A program made the position numbers and the translations under genes. The notes beneath the pieces are model-generated. The model had not been told where the DNA came from and searched no databases. It saw nothing but the letters and a program-made list of their open reading frames with translations. Below are positions 63,902 through 64,000 of a stretch of 64,000 bases of DNA, in pieces (positions within the stretch are counted from its first letter, which is position 1; the number at the start of each line of letters is the position of its first letter). The stretch is from Bacteroidota bacterium (lineage in GTDB: Bacteria; Bacteroidota; Bacteroidia; Cytophagales; Cyclobacteriaceae), in NCBI GenBank assembly GCA_016866235.1, contig VGMW01000001.1:547731-611730 (forward strand). Direction: 5' to 3'.

Positions 63902-64000
63902 TTACCAGTTGGCAATGGTGGCATTGAACAAGTCAATCAGGATTTGTTCAAAAATCTTTTTCTCAAGGTCCTTTTGCACTGCCTGAAAGTCCTGATTGTT
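63902..64000 (-). CDS. lptE: LptE-family protein, C-terminal fragment at window edge
   Basis: On the minus strand the last 99 nt read as 32 residues and a TAA. The sequence ends DLFNATIANW, the C-terminal pattern of Bacteroidota LptE-family proteins (LPS-assembly lipoprotein, partner of LptD at the outer membrane). The frame runs off the window without a stop. The lptE-TPR-secG order supports the call, but only 32 residues are visible. Confidence 0.7.
   Translation of the reverse strand, partial: NNQDFQAVQKDLEKKIFEQILIDLFNATIANW

Overview
The window looks like a chromosomal segment of a Bacteroidota bacterium, most likely of the order Cytophagales. The support is the gene families (DUF3822, DUF3078, LptE/SecG neighbourhood, RsfS-FtsH pair, DUF1573), the weak Shine-Dalgarno signals, and repeated matches to the Bacteroidota -7 promoter element TAnnTTTG upstream of genes. 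No species was identified. Coding density is very high, and no gene-free stretch exceeds 300 bases; the longest (10986-11247) holds nothing I could recognise. I saw no insertion sequence, prophage, CRISPR array, rRNA or origin. One tRNA gene is present.

Layout. 1-775: 3' part of a sialidase. 976-9497: recD-recC-recB operon on the minus strand, a complete RecBCD nuclease-helicase, with rmuC divergent (9672-10985). 11248-12651: a three-domain fasciclin lipoprotein gene interrupted by an in-frame TAA. 12737-15380: minus-strand cluster of MOSC protein, SCO1-like copper protein, cytochrome c lipoprotein, tRNA-Thr and a TonB-C-like protein. 15431-24113: metabolic and envelope genes (FAH-family hydrolase, GH172/DUF2961, beta-lactamase-like hydrolase, Tag, YkgJ, thioredoxin, MltD-like transglycosylase with LysM, receiver protein, DUF3078, a short SSB). 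24230-30954: DEAD-box helicase, a large Asp-box propeller protein and a GMC oxidoreductase. 30960-40706: housekeeping block (miaA, MBL hydrolase, NFACT protein, lpxH, ftsH, rsfS, birA, THUMP methyltransferase). 40776-44051: a second propeller protein, paralogous to the first. 44089-48682: pyrE, two Nudix proteins, coaD, DUF3822, DUF1573.

48696-53266 is a five-gene minus-strand operon for a Mn/Zn/Fe ABC importer led by a DtxR/MntR-type regulator. One permease carries its own C-terminal DtxR-like domain, and a perfect 16-bp palindrome lies just upstream of the regulator. 53386-64000 holds dapD, DUF3108, a 3-hydroxyacyl-CoA dehydrogenase, parE-parC (topoisomerase IV), a ROK kinase, secG, a TPR-like protein and the 3' end of lptE.

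The observations most worth following are: two QxNLF peptides, resembling sliding-clamp-binding motifs, in the low-complexity tail of ParC; the metal permease-DtxR fusion with its palindromic operator; the single nonsense codon in an otherwise intact FAS1 gene; a short SSB without the usual acidic tip; and an NFACT protein in which the RqcH Asp-Arg pair appears to be Glu-Arg. I did not find an obviously new defence or mobile system. All calls come from reading sequence and recalling families; no database search was run.
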